A stretch of 48,317 nt of DNA, taken from positions 1 through 48,317 of the forward strand of contig JAOTVR010000020.1 of the NCBI GenBank assembly GCA_029863305.1. Reading direction: 5' to 3'. Positions 38,604 through 46,747 of this stretch are shown in pieces; the stretch's first letter is position 1; the number at the start of each line of letters is the position of its first letter. The notes beneath the pieces are model-generated. The model saw only the letters and a program-made list of their open reading frames with translations, was not told the DNA's origin and made no database searches. The translations under genes were made by a program, and so were the position numbers. The stretch is from Gammaproteobacteria bacterium (lineage in GTDB: Bacteria; Pseudomonadota; Gammaproteobacteria; Steroidobacterales; Woeseiaceae).

Positions 38604-38637
38604 GTTGACAGGTCTGCTGTTACGGCGACCTGTCAAC
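38604..38637 (+). repeat. Inverted repeat between phasin and WS/DGAT, first stem
   Basis: GTTGACAGGTC (38604-38614) pairs perfectly with GACCTGTCAAC (38627-38637) around 12 bases, 13 bases after the phasin stop. No T-run follows. It may be a processing or termination-like hairpin, or an attenuating element, limiting transcription of the downstream gene. Confidence 0.6.
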
Positions 38638-38644
38638 ACTGCGT

Positions 38645-38668
38645 ATCAGACTTGACGATAAGTCTGAT
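38645..38668 (+). repeat. Second inverted repeat between phasin and WS/DGAT
   Basis: ATCAGACTT (38645-38653) pairs with AAGTCTGAT (38660-38668) around GACGAT, eight bases after the first stem. It is followed by CTGCGCTTTCTT, a weak T-rich run. The tandem arrangement, with both stems perfect, is unusual for a simple terminator. Confidence 0.6.
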
Positions 38669-38710
38669 CTGCGCTTTCTTCGTAGTCTGACTAATGGAAC
38701 CAGGCAAAGT

Positions 38711-40255
38711 ATGCAGCAAACCAGCGGACTAGATGCGGCATTCCTGTTCATGGAAACAGCCAATGCGCCCATGCACATTGGCTCGCTCGGCATATTTGAC
38801 CCGTCCACCGCACCCGGTGGCATCGTGCGTTTCAAGCAGATTATCCAGACCGTGATGGAGCGAGCTCACTTCGCGCCGTATCTCAGACAACGTCTTGTCG
38901 AAGTTCCGTTCAACGCCGATTTTCCGTATTGGGTACGCGACAGTTCTTTTGACCCGGAATTTCACATACGCCATATCGCGTTGCCCAAACCCGGCGATTG
39001 GCGGCAATTGTGCATTCAGGTCGCGCGCCTGCATGCACGCGCACTTGATCGTTCACGACCGCTCTGGGAGCTGTATGTCATCGAGGGCCTGGACAATGTC
39101 GCGGGGATCCCGCCTGGCTGCTTCGCGCTCGTTACGAAACTGCACCATGCCGCTATCGATGGCGTGAGCAGTCAGGCTGTCGCCAGCGCATTGGCTGACC
39201 CTACCCCGGAAATCAGGAAAGTCGAGGGCGCCGAACAATGGCACGCGGATGAGCCGCCGACTCCCTTTGAGCTGATGGCGATGGCGGTCGAGCGCAATGT
39301 CACCAAGCCGATGCGTTATCTCGAATTCCTGCAGAAATCGGTGCCTGCGTGGAGCAAAGCGCTCGAAGCAGCGATGAGCGGCACGCTTACTCCACCGCCC
39401 AGCGTTCCGCGGACCCGATTCAACCGGGTCGTGTCGCCTCACCGGGTATTCGAGGGAGTCGACTTTTCTCTTGAGAAAATCAAACGGATCAAGAATGACG
39501 TCGGCGGCACCGTCAATGACGTGGTGCTTGGCATCTGTGCCGGCGCGTTACGCAAGTATTTGCTGGAAAACGACGAGTTGCCGGACAAGAGCCTCGTCAG
39601 CATGTGTCCGATTAATGTTCGCGACCCCAGTGCCACCGCTACCGGCGGCAACCAGGTCGTGTCAATGTCGGTGCCATTGCATACCGACATCGACAATGCA
39701 GCGGAACGTCTGCGCGCAATATGTGCATCGACTCGAGACGCCAAGGAATATACGAATGCGATAGGCGCGAAATCGATGATGGAAATGGCGAATTTCGTGC
39801 CAATGGAACTGGGCGTGCTGGGCGCACGTGTCGCCGCCGAACAGGGTCTGGCCAATTTCGCGACACCGGCCTTTAATACCGTGATTACAAATGTACCCGG
39901 ATCTCCGGTGCCGTTTTACAGTAACGGCGCCAGGCACGTGCGCGGGTGGGGCCTGGGTCCGTGCGTCGACGGTAATGGTCTGTTTCACGCAGTTGGCAGC
40001 TATTGTGGTGAGTTGAATATCGGCGTTACCTGCTGCCGCGTCATGATGCCGGACCCGTCGCACTATGCAGAGTTGCTCAGAGAATCGTTCGCCGAACTGG
40101 AGGTCGGGCCGGTCGCTGCCAGGAAAAAGCGAAAAGGAAAAACTGGCGGCAGGAAGACGGCGCGCAAGAAGAAAACTGCCAGGAAAGCATCCAGCGCAAA
40201 GCCTGTCACCAAATCAGCCTCTGCCGCAGGGAGTGAGAGCGCGCAATTGAAATAG
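38711..40255 (+). CDS. Wax ester synthase / diacylglycerol acyltransferase (WS/DGAT)
   Basis: A 514-residue bifunctional acyltransferase making wax esters or triacylglycerol from acyl-CoA. The catalytic motif is KLHHAAIDG, with His145 and His146 (family HHxxxDG). Other family blocks are PLDAxF-like GLDAAFLFMETANAPMHIGS, PLWELYVIEGL and TNVPGS in ITNVPGSPVPFYSNGARHVR. The last 45 residues are Lys-rich (KRKGKTGGRKTARKKKTARK), an added basic tail that resembles the phasin's. The start has GGCAAAG upstream. It is followed by a lipase gene eight bases on, so storage and mobilisation genes are co-directed. Confidence 0.92.
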   Translation: MQQTSGLDAAFLFMETANAPMHIGSLGIFDPSTAPGGIVRFKQIIQTVMERAHFAPYLRQRLVEVPFNADFPYWVRDSSFDPEFHIRHIALPKPGDWRQLCIQVARLHARALDRSRPLWELYVIEGLDNVAGIPPGCFALVTKLHHAAIDGVSSQAVASALADPTPEIRKVEGAEQWHADEPPTPFELMAMAVERNVTKPMRYLEFLQKSVPAWSKALEAAMSGTLTPPPSVPRTRFNRVVSPHRVFEGVDFSLEKIKRIKNDVGGTVNDVVLGICAGALRKYLLENDELPDKSLVSMCPINVRDPSATATGGNQVVSMSVPLHTDIDNAAERLRAICASTRDAKEYTNAIGAKSMMEMANFVPMELGVLGARVAAEQGLANFATPAFNTVITNVPGSPVPFYSNGARHVRGWGLGPCVDGNGLFHAVGSYCGELNIGVTCCRVMMPDPSHYAELLRESFAELEVGPVAARKKRKGKTGGRKTARKKKTARKASSAKPVTKSASAAGSESAQLK

Positions 40256-40263
40256 GGAATGTC

Positions 40264-41046
40264 ATGAGCTATGCATTGAGGGAGAAATTCAGGCCGCCCA
40301 GCGAGGCCCTTTATCTGACGGAGCCTTTTCGTGCAATTTTCGAACTTGGCACGCTGCATCTGTCCGAGCCCTGGCTGAACTCACTGCGTGGCGGCGACGG
40401 CCACCCGGTCCTTGTCATCCCGGGATTCACGGCCGGTGATCGTTCCACAGTCGTACTCAGGAACTTTCTTTCGACATTGGGGTACCTGCCCAGCGGCTGG
40501 AAGCAAGGTGTCAATTTCGGTGCCCGGCACGATTTATTCGAAGGTGCCGGCAAATTGTTGATAGGATTGCACGAAGAATACAATTGTCGGGTCAGTATCG
40601 TCGGCCAGAGCCTCGGTGGCATCTATGGCCGCGAACTGGCAAAACGCCTTCCCGATGCAGTGCGCCAGGTCATAACGCTCGGCAGCCCGTTCAATGACCC
40701 GAACGGCGATGCGTCCAAAGTGACCAATCTGTACAAGATGTTCAATCCGGAGCACAAATCCAAGTCCGAGCAATTCCTGAATGAACACTGGGAACTGCAC
40801 ACTGCGCCGCCGGTACCGACAACGTCCATTTACAGCAAATTTGACGGCATCTGTCATTGGCGGGCATGTCTGCAGCATAGCGGCCACGACCAGGTAGAGA
40901 ATGTCGAGGTACTCGGCAGCCATACGGGCATGGGGGTGAATGCGCAGTCGTTGTTCGTGATCGCCGATCGCCTGGCACAGCGCAGAAACGAATGGAGGCC
41001 CTTTCATGTCGGCCGCTACTTCGGGCTGTCTGCAGGGGTCAACTAG
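40264..41046 (+). CDS. Alpha/beta hydrolase, triacylglycerol-lipase-like
   Basis: A 260-residue soluble protein, the last of a group after WS/DGAT. The nucleophile elbow is VGQSLGGIYGRELA (Ser116), and HPVLVIPGFTAGDRS is the oxyanion strand. The loops KMFNPEHKSKSEQ and SKFDGICHW carry a candidate acid; the late His is in GSHTGMGV. It has no signal peptide. Its nearest relatives are PGAP1-like or lipase-class proteins near wax-ester genes. It could release fatty acids from stored lipid for the adjoining beta-oxidation operon. Confidence 0.82.
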   Translation: MSYALREKFRPPSEALYLTEPFRAIFELGTLHLSEPWLNSLRGGDGHPVLVIPGFTAGDRSTVVLRNFLSTLGYLPSGWKQGVNFGARHDLFEGAGKLLIGLHEEYNCRVSIVGQSLGGIYGRELAKRLPDAVRQVITLGSPFNDPNGDASKVTNLYKMFNPEHKSKSEQFLNEHWELHTAPPVPTTSIYSKFDGICHWRACLQHSGHDQVENVEVLGSHTGMGVNAQSLFVIADRLAQRRNEWRPFHVGRYFGLSAGVN

Positions 41047-41064
41047 CGACGCCAGCAGACGCGC

Positions 41065-41078
41065 GTCACGCAGGTGAC
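41065..41078. promoter_or_regulatory. Inverted repeat GTCAC-N4-GTGAC upstream of the plus-strand beta-oxidation operon
   Basis: GTCACGCAGGTGAC, 82 bases before the ATG at 41160. It shares GTCACGC, GTGACAG and a following CA with the site at 36083-36098. Overlapping it is a possible promoter: GTGACA (41074-41079), 17 bases, then TATGAC. Binding there would therefore act on that promoter. Confidence 0.6.
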
Positions 41079-41159
41079 AGGCATCACGAAGATAACTATG
41101 ACAGCATGACGCTGCAATCTTCTTTACAGCAATAGTCGGATTATCAGGGGAAAAAACTC

Positions 41160-42389
41160 ATGAATCTCGGGGTAACTGATCGTCTACGCCCACTGCTCGA
41201 CGCAGTGAAAGCATTTATCGACGAACGGGTACTGCCTGTCGACGAAGAATTCCTCACCGAAGTGGCCAACGGCGATCGTTGGTCTCTGAACGAAAGACAG
41301 GCGGAAATACTGGATGGCCTGAAAAGCGCCGCCCGCGAACAGGGCCTGTGGAATTTCTGGCTGACCGACAGCAAACAGGGCTACGGCCTGAGCACTGTGG
41401 AGTACGCCTACCTTGCTGAAGAAACCGGCCGCGCACACCTCGCGGCAGAAGCATTCAATTGCAGCGCGCCCGATACCGGCAATATGGAGGTTCTCGAACG
41501 CTACGGGACGCCCGAGCAGAAACAGGCCTGGCTCGAGCCGCTGCTTGCCGGCGAAATACGCTCCGCCTACGCAATGACGGAGCCCGACGTCGCATCGTCC
41601 GACGCGACCAATATTTCGACATCCGCAGTACTCGAGAACGGTGAGTGGGTCATCAACGGCGAAAAGACGTATATCTCGGGGGCCGGTGATGCGCGCTGCA
41701 AGATCATGATTTGCATGGTGAAATCGAATCCGGAGAACGGCCGCCACCAGCAACACTCGCAGATCCTGGTGCCGATGGACACACCCGGGGTCGAAGTCGT
41801 CCGGCCTATGCAGGTATTCGCCGAAGACAGCGCACCGCATGGGCACATGCACCTCCGTTTGAACAATGTTCGGGTGCCCGAAGCGAATGTGATTCTCGGC
41901 GCGGGGCGCGGCTTCGAGATTGCCCAGGGCCGGCTCGGGCCCGGTCGTATACACCACTGCATGCGCGCCATCGGCATGGCGGAACGAGCCTTGCGCCTGA
42001 TGTGCGCACGTTCGGTGTCGCGAACCGCTTTCGGCAGGCCGCTGGCCAAGCTCGGCGGTAACTACGACAAAATCGCGAATGCGCGTATGAACATCGACAT
42101 GGCCCGTCTGCTAACGTTGCAGACCGCGCATGTCATCGACACACAGGGTGTCCAGGAAGCTCAGGTCTGGATCTCGAAGATCAAGGCAGCAGTCCCCAAC
42201 ATCGCACTGAACGTGATCGATGATGCAATACAAATGCACGGCGCAGCCGGCATCTCGCAGGACTTTCCGCTGGCGACGATGTACACGCATGCACGCACGT
42301 TACGTTTTGCCGACGGTCCCGACGAAGTGCATCGCATGGTCGTCGCGCGCAATGAATTGCGCCCGTACATCGGGGCTGTCAAGTCCTGA
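41160..42389 (+). CDS. Acyl-CoA dehydrogenase
   Basis: A 409-residue FAD enzyme of the ACAD fold, the first step of beta-oxidation. Visible blocks: RSAYAMTEPDVASSDATNIS, NGEKTYISGAGDARC, RLGPGRIHHCMRAIGMAERA and MHGAAGISQDF. The end FADGPDEVHRMVVARNE is typical of the long-chain/FadE10-like branch. It is first in the operon 41160-46017; its upstream region holds the GTCAC dyad. Gaps to the next genes are 37, 31, 15 bases and then an overlap, so one transcript is likely. Confidence 0.92.
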   Translation: MNLGVTDRLRPLLDAVKAFIDERVLPVDEEFLTEVANGDRWSLNERQAEILDGLKSAAREQGLWNFWLTDSKQGYGLSTVEYAYLAEETGRAHLAAEAFNCSAPDTGNMEVLERYGTPEQKQAWLEPLLAGEIRSAYAMTEPDVASSDATNISTSAVLENGEWVINGEKTYISGAGDARCKIMICMVKSNPENGRHQQHSQILVPMDTPGVEVVRPMQVFAEDSAPHGHMHLRLNNVRVPEANVILGAGRGFEIAQGRLGPGRIHHCMRAIGMAERALRLMCARSVSRTAFGRPLAKLGGNYDKIANARMNIDMARLLTLQTAHVIDTQGVQEAQVWISKIKAAVPNIALNVIDDAIQMHGAAGISQDFPLATMYTHARTLRFADGPDEVHRMVVARNELRPYIGAVKS

Positions 42390-42426
42390 CGGATACACAA
42401 CCACGAAACCGCAACAGGAATCAATC

Positions 42427-42888
42427 ATGACGGAAACGATCAAGGCCGAGGACCTCCCGGGACTGGTCGGCAGGGAACTGGAGCCATCGCCCTGGCTCGA
42501 AATAACGCAGGAGCGCGTCAATCAGTTCGCTGAGGCAACCAACGATTTTCAGTTCATCCACGTCGACCCGGAGAAAGCGGCGCAGACGCCATTCGGCGGA
42601 CCGATCGCTCATGGCTTTCTGTCCTTGTCATTGTTGTCTTATCTCAATGCGCAGAGCGCGATCGTTCCGGAAAACCTTGTTATGGGAATCAACTATGGCT
42701 CCGACAAGGTGCGCTACCTGATGCCGGTGCGTGTCGGCAAGAGAATCCGGTCGAAACAGAAGGTGCTCGAGGTCAGTGAAAAAAATCCCGGGCAATGGCT
42801 CATAAAAAATGCCGTTACCGTCGAAATTGAAGGCGAGGAGACGCCAGCGTTGGTGGCAGAGATCTTGTCAATGATGGTTGTTGCTTAA
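42427..42888 (+). CDS. MaoC-like (R)-specific enoyl-CoA hydratase
   Basis: A 153-residue hot-dog fold protein. Its signature reads FAEATNDFQFIHVDPEKA, then a G-rich GGPIAHGFLSLSLLSYL, with the catalytic Asp and His of MaoC/PhaJ hydratases. Such enzymes convert trans-2-enoyl-CoA to (R)-3-hydroxyacyl-CoA, which can feed PHA synthesis. AGGAATCA precedes the ATG at 42427; a longer frame to 42220 overlaps the previous gene. It sits between the dehydrogenase and the MFE-2-like SDR in the operon. Confidence 0.92.
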   Translation: MTETIKAEDLPGLVGRELEPSPWLEITQERVNQFAEATNDFQFIHVDPEKAAQTPFGGPIAHGFLSLSLLSYLNAQSAIVPENLVMGINYGSDKVRYLMPVRVGKRIRSKQKVLEVSEKNPGQWLIKNAVTVEIEGEETPALVAEILSMMVVA

Positions 42889-42919
42889 CACGAAACACAT
42901 AAAACGAAGAGGCGAACAA

Positions 42920-43831
42920 ATGAGTATCAAACTTGATGGCCAGGTAGCCATTGTTACTGGGGCAGGCCAGGGGCTTGGTCGCTGTCACGCACTGGCATTG
43001 GCCGAACGGGGCGCCAAAGTTGTCGTCAACGATCTCGGCGATGAAGGCGGCACCTCTGTAAACGCAGACGCCGTCGTAGCGGAAATCAAAGCCGCGGGCG
43101 GCGAAGCAATGAGCCATGGCGCCAACGTTGCGAATGTCGAGCAGGTCAACGACATGGTCGCGAAAACGATGGACGCATGGGGACGTGTGGATATTCTGAT
43201 TAACAACGCGGGCATCCTGCGTGACAAGACGTTCCTCAAAATGCCGATCGAAGATTTCCGGCTTGTCATCGAGGTTCACCTGATGGGCACCGCCAACTGC
43301 ACCAAAGCCGTGTGGGAAATCATGCGCGAACAGGAGTACGGGCGCATCGTCTTCACGACCTCGAGTTCGGGCCTGTACGGCAACTTCGGTCAGTCCAACT
43401 ACGGCGCCGCGAAGATGGCGATGGTGGGACTGATGAACACGCTGCATCTCGAGGGCGCGAAGAACAATATTCGTGTCAATTGCCTGGCGCCGACAGCCGG
43501 CACAGCGATGACCGAAGGCCTGTTCCCCGAGCCTGTCTTCAAGTTGATGTCACCCGAGGTGGTCAGCCCTGCCGTAGTATTTCTCGCCGGCCCGGATGCT
43601 CCGAGCCGCAAGGTATTGTGCGCCGGCGGCGGCAGTGTCGCCATCTTCAAGGGCTTCGAGACACGGGGCATGAACCTGCTACCGGACGATATGTCTGCCG
43701 AAGGCATCGCCGCCGTGTGGGACGAACTGAACGACGAGACGGACATGCAGGAACTTTCAGCCGGGTTCGAGCAGCCTGGCAAATTTGCGGAACAGGCAGC
43801 CAGGAAGCTCGGGCTCAAACTCGCCGGTTAG
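42920..43831 (+). CDS. MFE-2-like short-chain dehydrogenase, (R)-3-hydroxyacyl-CoA dehydrogenase type
   Basis: A 303-residue SDR longer than the usual 250, matching the N-terminal dehydrogenase of peroxisomal multifunctional enzyme 2. Motifs: TGAGQGLGRCHALALAERGA, NNAGILRDKTFLKM, SSSGLYGNFGQSNYGAAKMA (Ser, Tyr, Lys) and PTAGTAMTEGL. In MFE-2 this domain oxidises (R)-3-hydroxyacyl-CoA, the stereoisomer made by the adjacent MaoC hydratase. The C-terminal 50 residues (EGIAAVWDELNDETDMQELS) match that enzyme group. GAAGAGGCGAAC precedes the start. Confidence 0.9.
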   Translation: MSIKLDGQVAIVTGAGQGLGRCHALALAERGAKVVVNDLGDEGGTSVNADAVVAEIKAAGGEAMSHGANVANVEQVNDMVAKTMDAWGRVDILINNAGILRDKTFLKMPIEDFRLVIEVHLMGTANCTKAVWEIMREQEYGRIVFTTSSSGLYGNFGQSNYGAAKMAMVGLMNTLHLEGAKNNIRVNCLAPTAGTAMTEGLFPEPVFKLMSPEVVSPAVVFLAGPDAPSRKVLCAGGGSVAIFKGFETRGMNLLPDDMSAEGIAAVWDELNDETDMQELSAGFEQPGKFAEQAARKLGLKLAG

Positions 43832-43846
43832 GCGGCAAAGGAAACA

Positions 43847-45031
43847 ATGATGAGAGAAGCAGTAATCGTATCGACAGCACGCACGCCTATTGGCAAGGCC
43901 TACCGCGGCGCATTCAACAACACCGAAGCGCCCACGCTTGGCGGGCATGCGGTCAAACACGCGGTCGAGCGTGCCGGCCTCGATCCGGCCGAAGTCGAAG
44001 ACGTCATGATGGGTTGCGCGTTGCCGCAGGGCACACAAGGACAGAACATCGGCAGGCAAATTGCACTTGCGGCCGGACTTCCGGTTACGACGGCGGGCAT
44101 GACCGTCGACCGACAGTGTTCATCGGGCATGATGGCAATCGCACTGGCCGCAAAAACGATCATTTGTGACAAGGTCGACATCATGGTGGGCGGTGGTCTC
44201 GAGTCGGTTAGCCTCGTGCAGAACGAGCATCAGAACTTGTACCGGGCGGCTGATCCGCGATTACTCGAGGTTCATCAACATGTCCTCATGCCGATGATCG
44301 ACACGGCCGAGGTCGTCGCCAAACGCTACGACATCAGTCGCGAAGCGCAGGATGAGTATGCATTGCAAAGCCAGCAGCGCACGGCTGAGGGACAAGAGGC
44401 CGGAAAATTCGATGATGAAATCGTGCCGCTACCGTCGAACAAGGGCGTGATGAACAAGGAAACTAAAGAAATCACGTTCGAGGACGTCGTCCTGGAAAAA
44501 GACGAAGGCAACCGACCGTCGACAACGATGGAAGGACTCACCGGTTTGAAGCCGGTGCGGGACAACGGTTTCATCACGGCAGGAAATGCAAGCCAGTTGT
44601 CCGACGGCGCTTCAGCTTCTGTTGTCATGGAGGCCAGCGTCGCCGCGAAGCGAGGGCTCGAGCCGATGGGCATCTATCGCGGCACCGCAGTTGCCGGTTG
44701 TGAACCTGACGAGATGGGTATTGGACCTGTCTTTGCGGTACCGAAGCTGCTGCAACGCAATGGACTGACGATGGACGATATCGACCTCTGGGAGCTCAAC
44801 GAGGCTTTCGCCGTGCAGGTCATCTATTGCCGCGACAGACTTGGTATCCCGAATGACCTTCTGAATGTGAATGGCGGTGCTATTTCGATCGGTCATCCTT
44901 ACGGTATGTCAGGCGCCCGCCTGGTCGGACATGCACTCATCGAAGGCAAACGCCGCGGCTCGAAGTATGTCGTCTGCACGATGTGCATCGGTGGTGGCCA
45001 GGGAGCAGCATCACTGTTTGAGATTGTGTAA
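43847..45031 (+). CDS. Acetyl-CoA acyltransferase (thiolase)
   Basis: A 394-residue thiolase closing the beta-oxidation cycle by thiolytic cleavage of 3-ketoacyl-CoA. The nucleophilic Cys91 sits in [12 protein letters not shown]. The other active-site residues are in NEAFAVQ (Asn-Glu), [15 protein letters not shown] (His) and [10 protein letters not shown] (second Cys). Start at 43847, with AAGGAAAC upstream; a second ATG follows directly. The stop TAA shares a base with the next ATG (TAATG), so translation is coupled. Confidence 0.96.
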   Translation: MMREAVIVSTARTPIGKAYRGAFNNTEAPTLGGHAVKHAVERAGLDPAEVEDVMMGCALPQGTQGQNIGRQIALAAGLPVTTAGMTVDRQCSSGMMAIALAAKTIICDKVDIMVGGGLESVSLVQNEHQNLYRAADPRLLEVHQHVLMPMIDTAEVVAKRYDISREAQDEYALQSQQRTAEGQEAGKFDDEIVPLPSNKGVMNKETKEITFEDVVLEKDEGNRPSTTMEGLTGLKPVRDNGFITAGNASQLSDGASASVVMEASVAAKRGLEPMGIYRGTAVAGCEPDEMGIGPVFAVPKLLQRNGLTMDDIDLWELNEAFAVQVIYCRDRLGIPNDLLNVNGGAISIGHPYGMSGARLVGHALIEGKRRGSKYVVCTMCIGGGQGAASLFEIV

Positions 45032-46017
45032 TGCGCGCGCTCGTCTGCAACGAATACGGTCCACCCGAATCACTCGTGATTGAAGAGCGTGACGACCCTG
45101 TTCCCGGCGAAGGCCAGATCGGCGTCGATATCGCTGCAGCGGGCATCAATTTCCCCGATGTATTGGCAATTGCCGGCAAGTACCAGGTCAAGACGCCAAC
45201 ACCCTTTGTTCCGGGTAATGAAGCGGCTGGCGTCGTTTCCGCGATTGGCGCTGGCGTGACGCAGTTCGCCGTCGGTGACAAGGTCATCATCAACACGACG
45301 GGCGGCGCGTTCGCTGAGAAATGCGTCGCCGATGTGCACGCGACCGCAGCGCTACCCGACGACCTCAGCTTCGAGCAAGGCGCCGGATTCACGGTTACCT
45401 ATGGCACGAGCTACCACGCGCTCAAACAGAGCGCGAATCTCCAGCCGGGCGAGACGGTACTGGTACTCGGCGCCGCCGGTGGTGTGGGTATAACAGCCGT
45501 CGAAATTGCAAAAGCCATGGGTGCACGTGTGATTGCCGCCGCCAGCAGCGACGAAAAACTGGAGTTCGCTGTCTCCGCCGGCGCTGACGAGACCATCAAC
45601 TACTCAAAAGTTCCACTCAAGCAAACGGTCAAGAAACTGACGGGTAACCATGGTGCCGATGTCGTGTACGACCCGGTTGGTGGCGAACTTGCTGACCAGG
45701 CGTTCCGCGCCACAGCCTGGCACGGCCGCTACCTCGTCATCGGTTTCGCCTGCGGAGAGATTCCGAAGTTCGCCGCAAACATTGCGCTGCTCAAAGAAGC
45801 CAGCATCATCGGTGTGTGGTGGGGAACCTGGGCGACAAAAAATCCGAAATTACAGACCCGGAACATGCTCGAAATGGCGGAGCTGATCAAGGCCGGCACG
45901 CTAACACCTCGGGTTACCGAGTCCTATGCTCTCGACGAATACGTTGACGCATTCAAGGCGATCACCGAGCGGCGCGCACGCGGCAAAGTCACGCTGCGCA
46001 TGCGGACAGTCCTATGA
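45031..46017 (+). CDS. MDR-family NADPH:quinone oxidoreductase-like protein
   Basis: A 328-residue medium-chain dehydrogenase. The GroES-like half shows INFPDVLAIAGKYQVKTPTP and VPGNEAAGVV. The Rossmann loop is LVLGAAGGVGITAVEIAKAM. No zinc-binding Cys set is visible. Similar genes accompany beta-oxidation and acyl-CoA dehydrogenase operons, as 2-enoyl-CoA or quinone reductases, but its substrate is unproven. It ends the operon and starts in the TAATG overlap. Confidence 0.9.
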   Translation: MRALVCNEYGPPESLVIEERDDPVPGEGQIGVDIAAAGINFPDVLAIAGKYQVKTPTPFVPGNEAAGVVSAIGAGVTQFAVGDKVIINTTGGAFAEKCVADVHATAALPDDLSFEQGAGFTVTYGTSYHALKQSANLQPGETVLVLGAAGGVGITAVEIAKAMGARVIAAASSDEKLEFAVSAGADETINYSKVPLKQTVKKLTGNHGADVVYDPVGGELADQAFRATAWHGRYLVIGFACGEIPKFAANIALLKEASIIGVWWGTWATKNPKLQTRNMLEMAELIKAGTLTPRVTESYALDEYVDAFKAITERRARGKVTLRMRTVL

Positions 46018-46076
46018 TTGCTGCGTGATCAGGAGCCAATAGATTTCTGAGGAAAAGGCGTCGAAAGAATGAGAGC

Positions 46077-46508
46077 ATGAACACGAATGCGATAATGGTT
46101 TTCTTCTATGGGCTTTTCATGGATGAGTCGTTGCTGGCTTCAAAGGGCGTTCGCCCAACGGAATCAACTATTGGCTACGTCGATGGGTTCGGCCTGCATA
46201 TCGGGAAACGCGCAACGCTGCTTCCTGAGGCGAATAGTCGCGCATATGGCGTGCTGATGAAGATTACCTCGGAGGAAGTTGCGGCGTTGTACTCGGAACA
46301 AAGTGTTGCTGACTATATCGCCGAACCTGTTGTTGTGAATTTGCCCGGCAATACGCAAGTGTCGGCTGTTTGCTACAACTTGCCAGCCTCGAGGCTCGCC
46401 GGGACAAACCCGGAGTACGCGGCGGCCTTGCTAACGCTGGCTACGAAGCTGGGTCTGCCTGACAGCTATCTTGGACACATTCGGAGTGCAGGCAGAGAAA
46501 TCCAGTGA
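46077..46508 (+). CDS. Gamma-glutamylcyclotransferase-like fold protein
   Basis: A 143-residue protein whose N-terminus VFFYGLFMDESLLASKGVRP resembles the YGSNMxxxRL motif of GGCT/AIG2-like proteins, with L-F where S-N is common. The middle (GYVDGFGLHIGKRATLLPEA, AYGVLMKITSEEVAALYSEQ) fits the fold's beta-barrel. The usual catalytic Glu could be one of the two in ITSEEV. GAGAGC lies just before the ATG. It is 59 bases past the MDR gene and not obviously part of that pathway. An amine-lyase role is possible, not shown. Confidence 0.72.
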   Translation: MNTNAIMVFFYGLFMDESLLASKGVRPTESTIGYVDGFGLHIGKRATLLPEANSRAYGVLMKITSEEVAALYSEQSVADYIAEPVVVNLPGNTQVSAVCYNLPASRLAGTNPEYAAALLTLATKLGLPDSYLGHIRSAGREIQ

Positions 46509-46641
46509 ATGTATTGCATCGGCCGATTGCGGTCACAAACGCATACCGGACGGTCGACATATCGCCTTAGACTGACCCCAGTCTACGTACTTCTCCGAAT
46601 TGACGTAGTTTTCGTCTTTCCATTCGAATCGTGGCTACATC

Positions 46642-46719
46642 CGAAAAAGCAAACCTGGCCAAAGCCAGGGGCGCAAAGCCACGGGTCACCCCTGCTGGTG
46701 ACGGCCGGGCTGCCGCTTC
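46642..46719 (+). ncRNA. Cyclic di-GMP-I (GEMM) riboswitch
   Basis: The aptamer core is present: AGCAAACC, the P2 stem CCTGGC-CAAA-GCCAGG (46654-46669), then GGCGCAAAGCCACGGG. The P3 stem GTCACC-CCTGCT-GGTGAC (46685-46702) and the 3' strand CCGGGCTGCC complete it. CGCAAAGCC and the flanking purines are the c-di-GMP-contacting segments of GEMM-I. The P2 loop is CAAA where a GNRA loop is usual and P1 is short, so it is a variant. It ends 29 bases before the start of the secreted-protein gene (ATG 46748, GGGAGGGG at 46735). Confidence 0.88.
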
Positions 46720-46747
46720 TATACAGTGACAATGGGAGGGGAAAACG

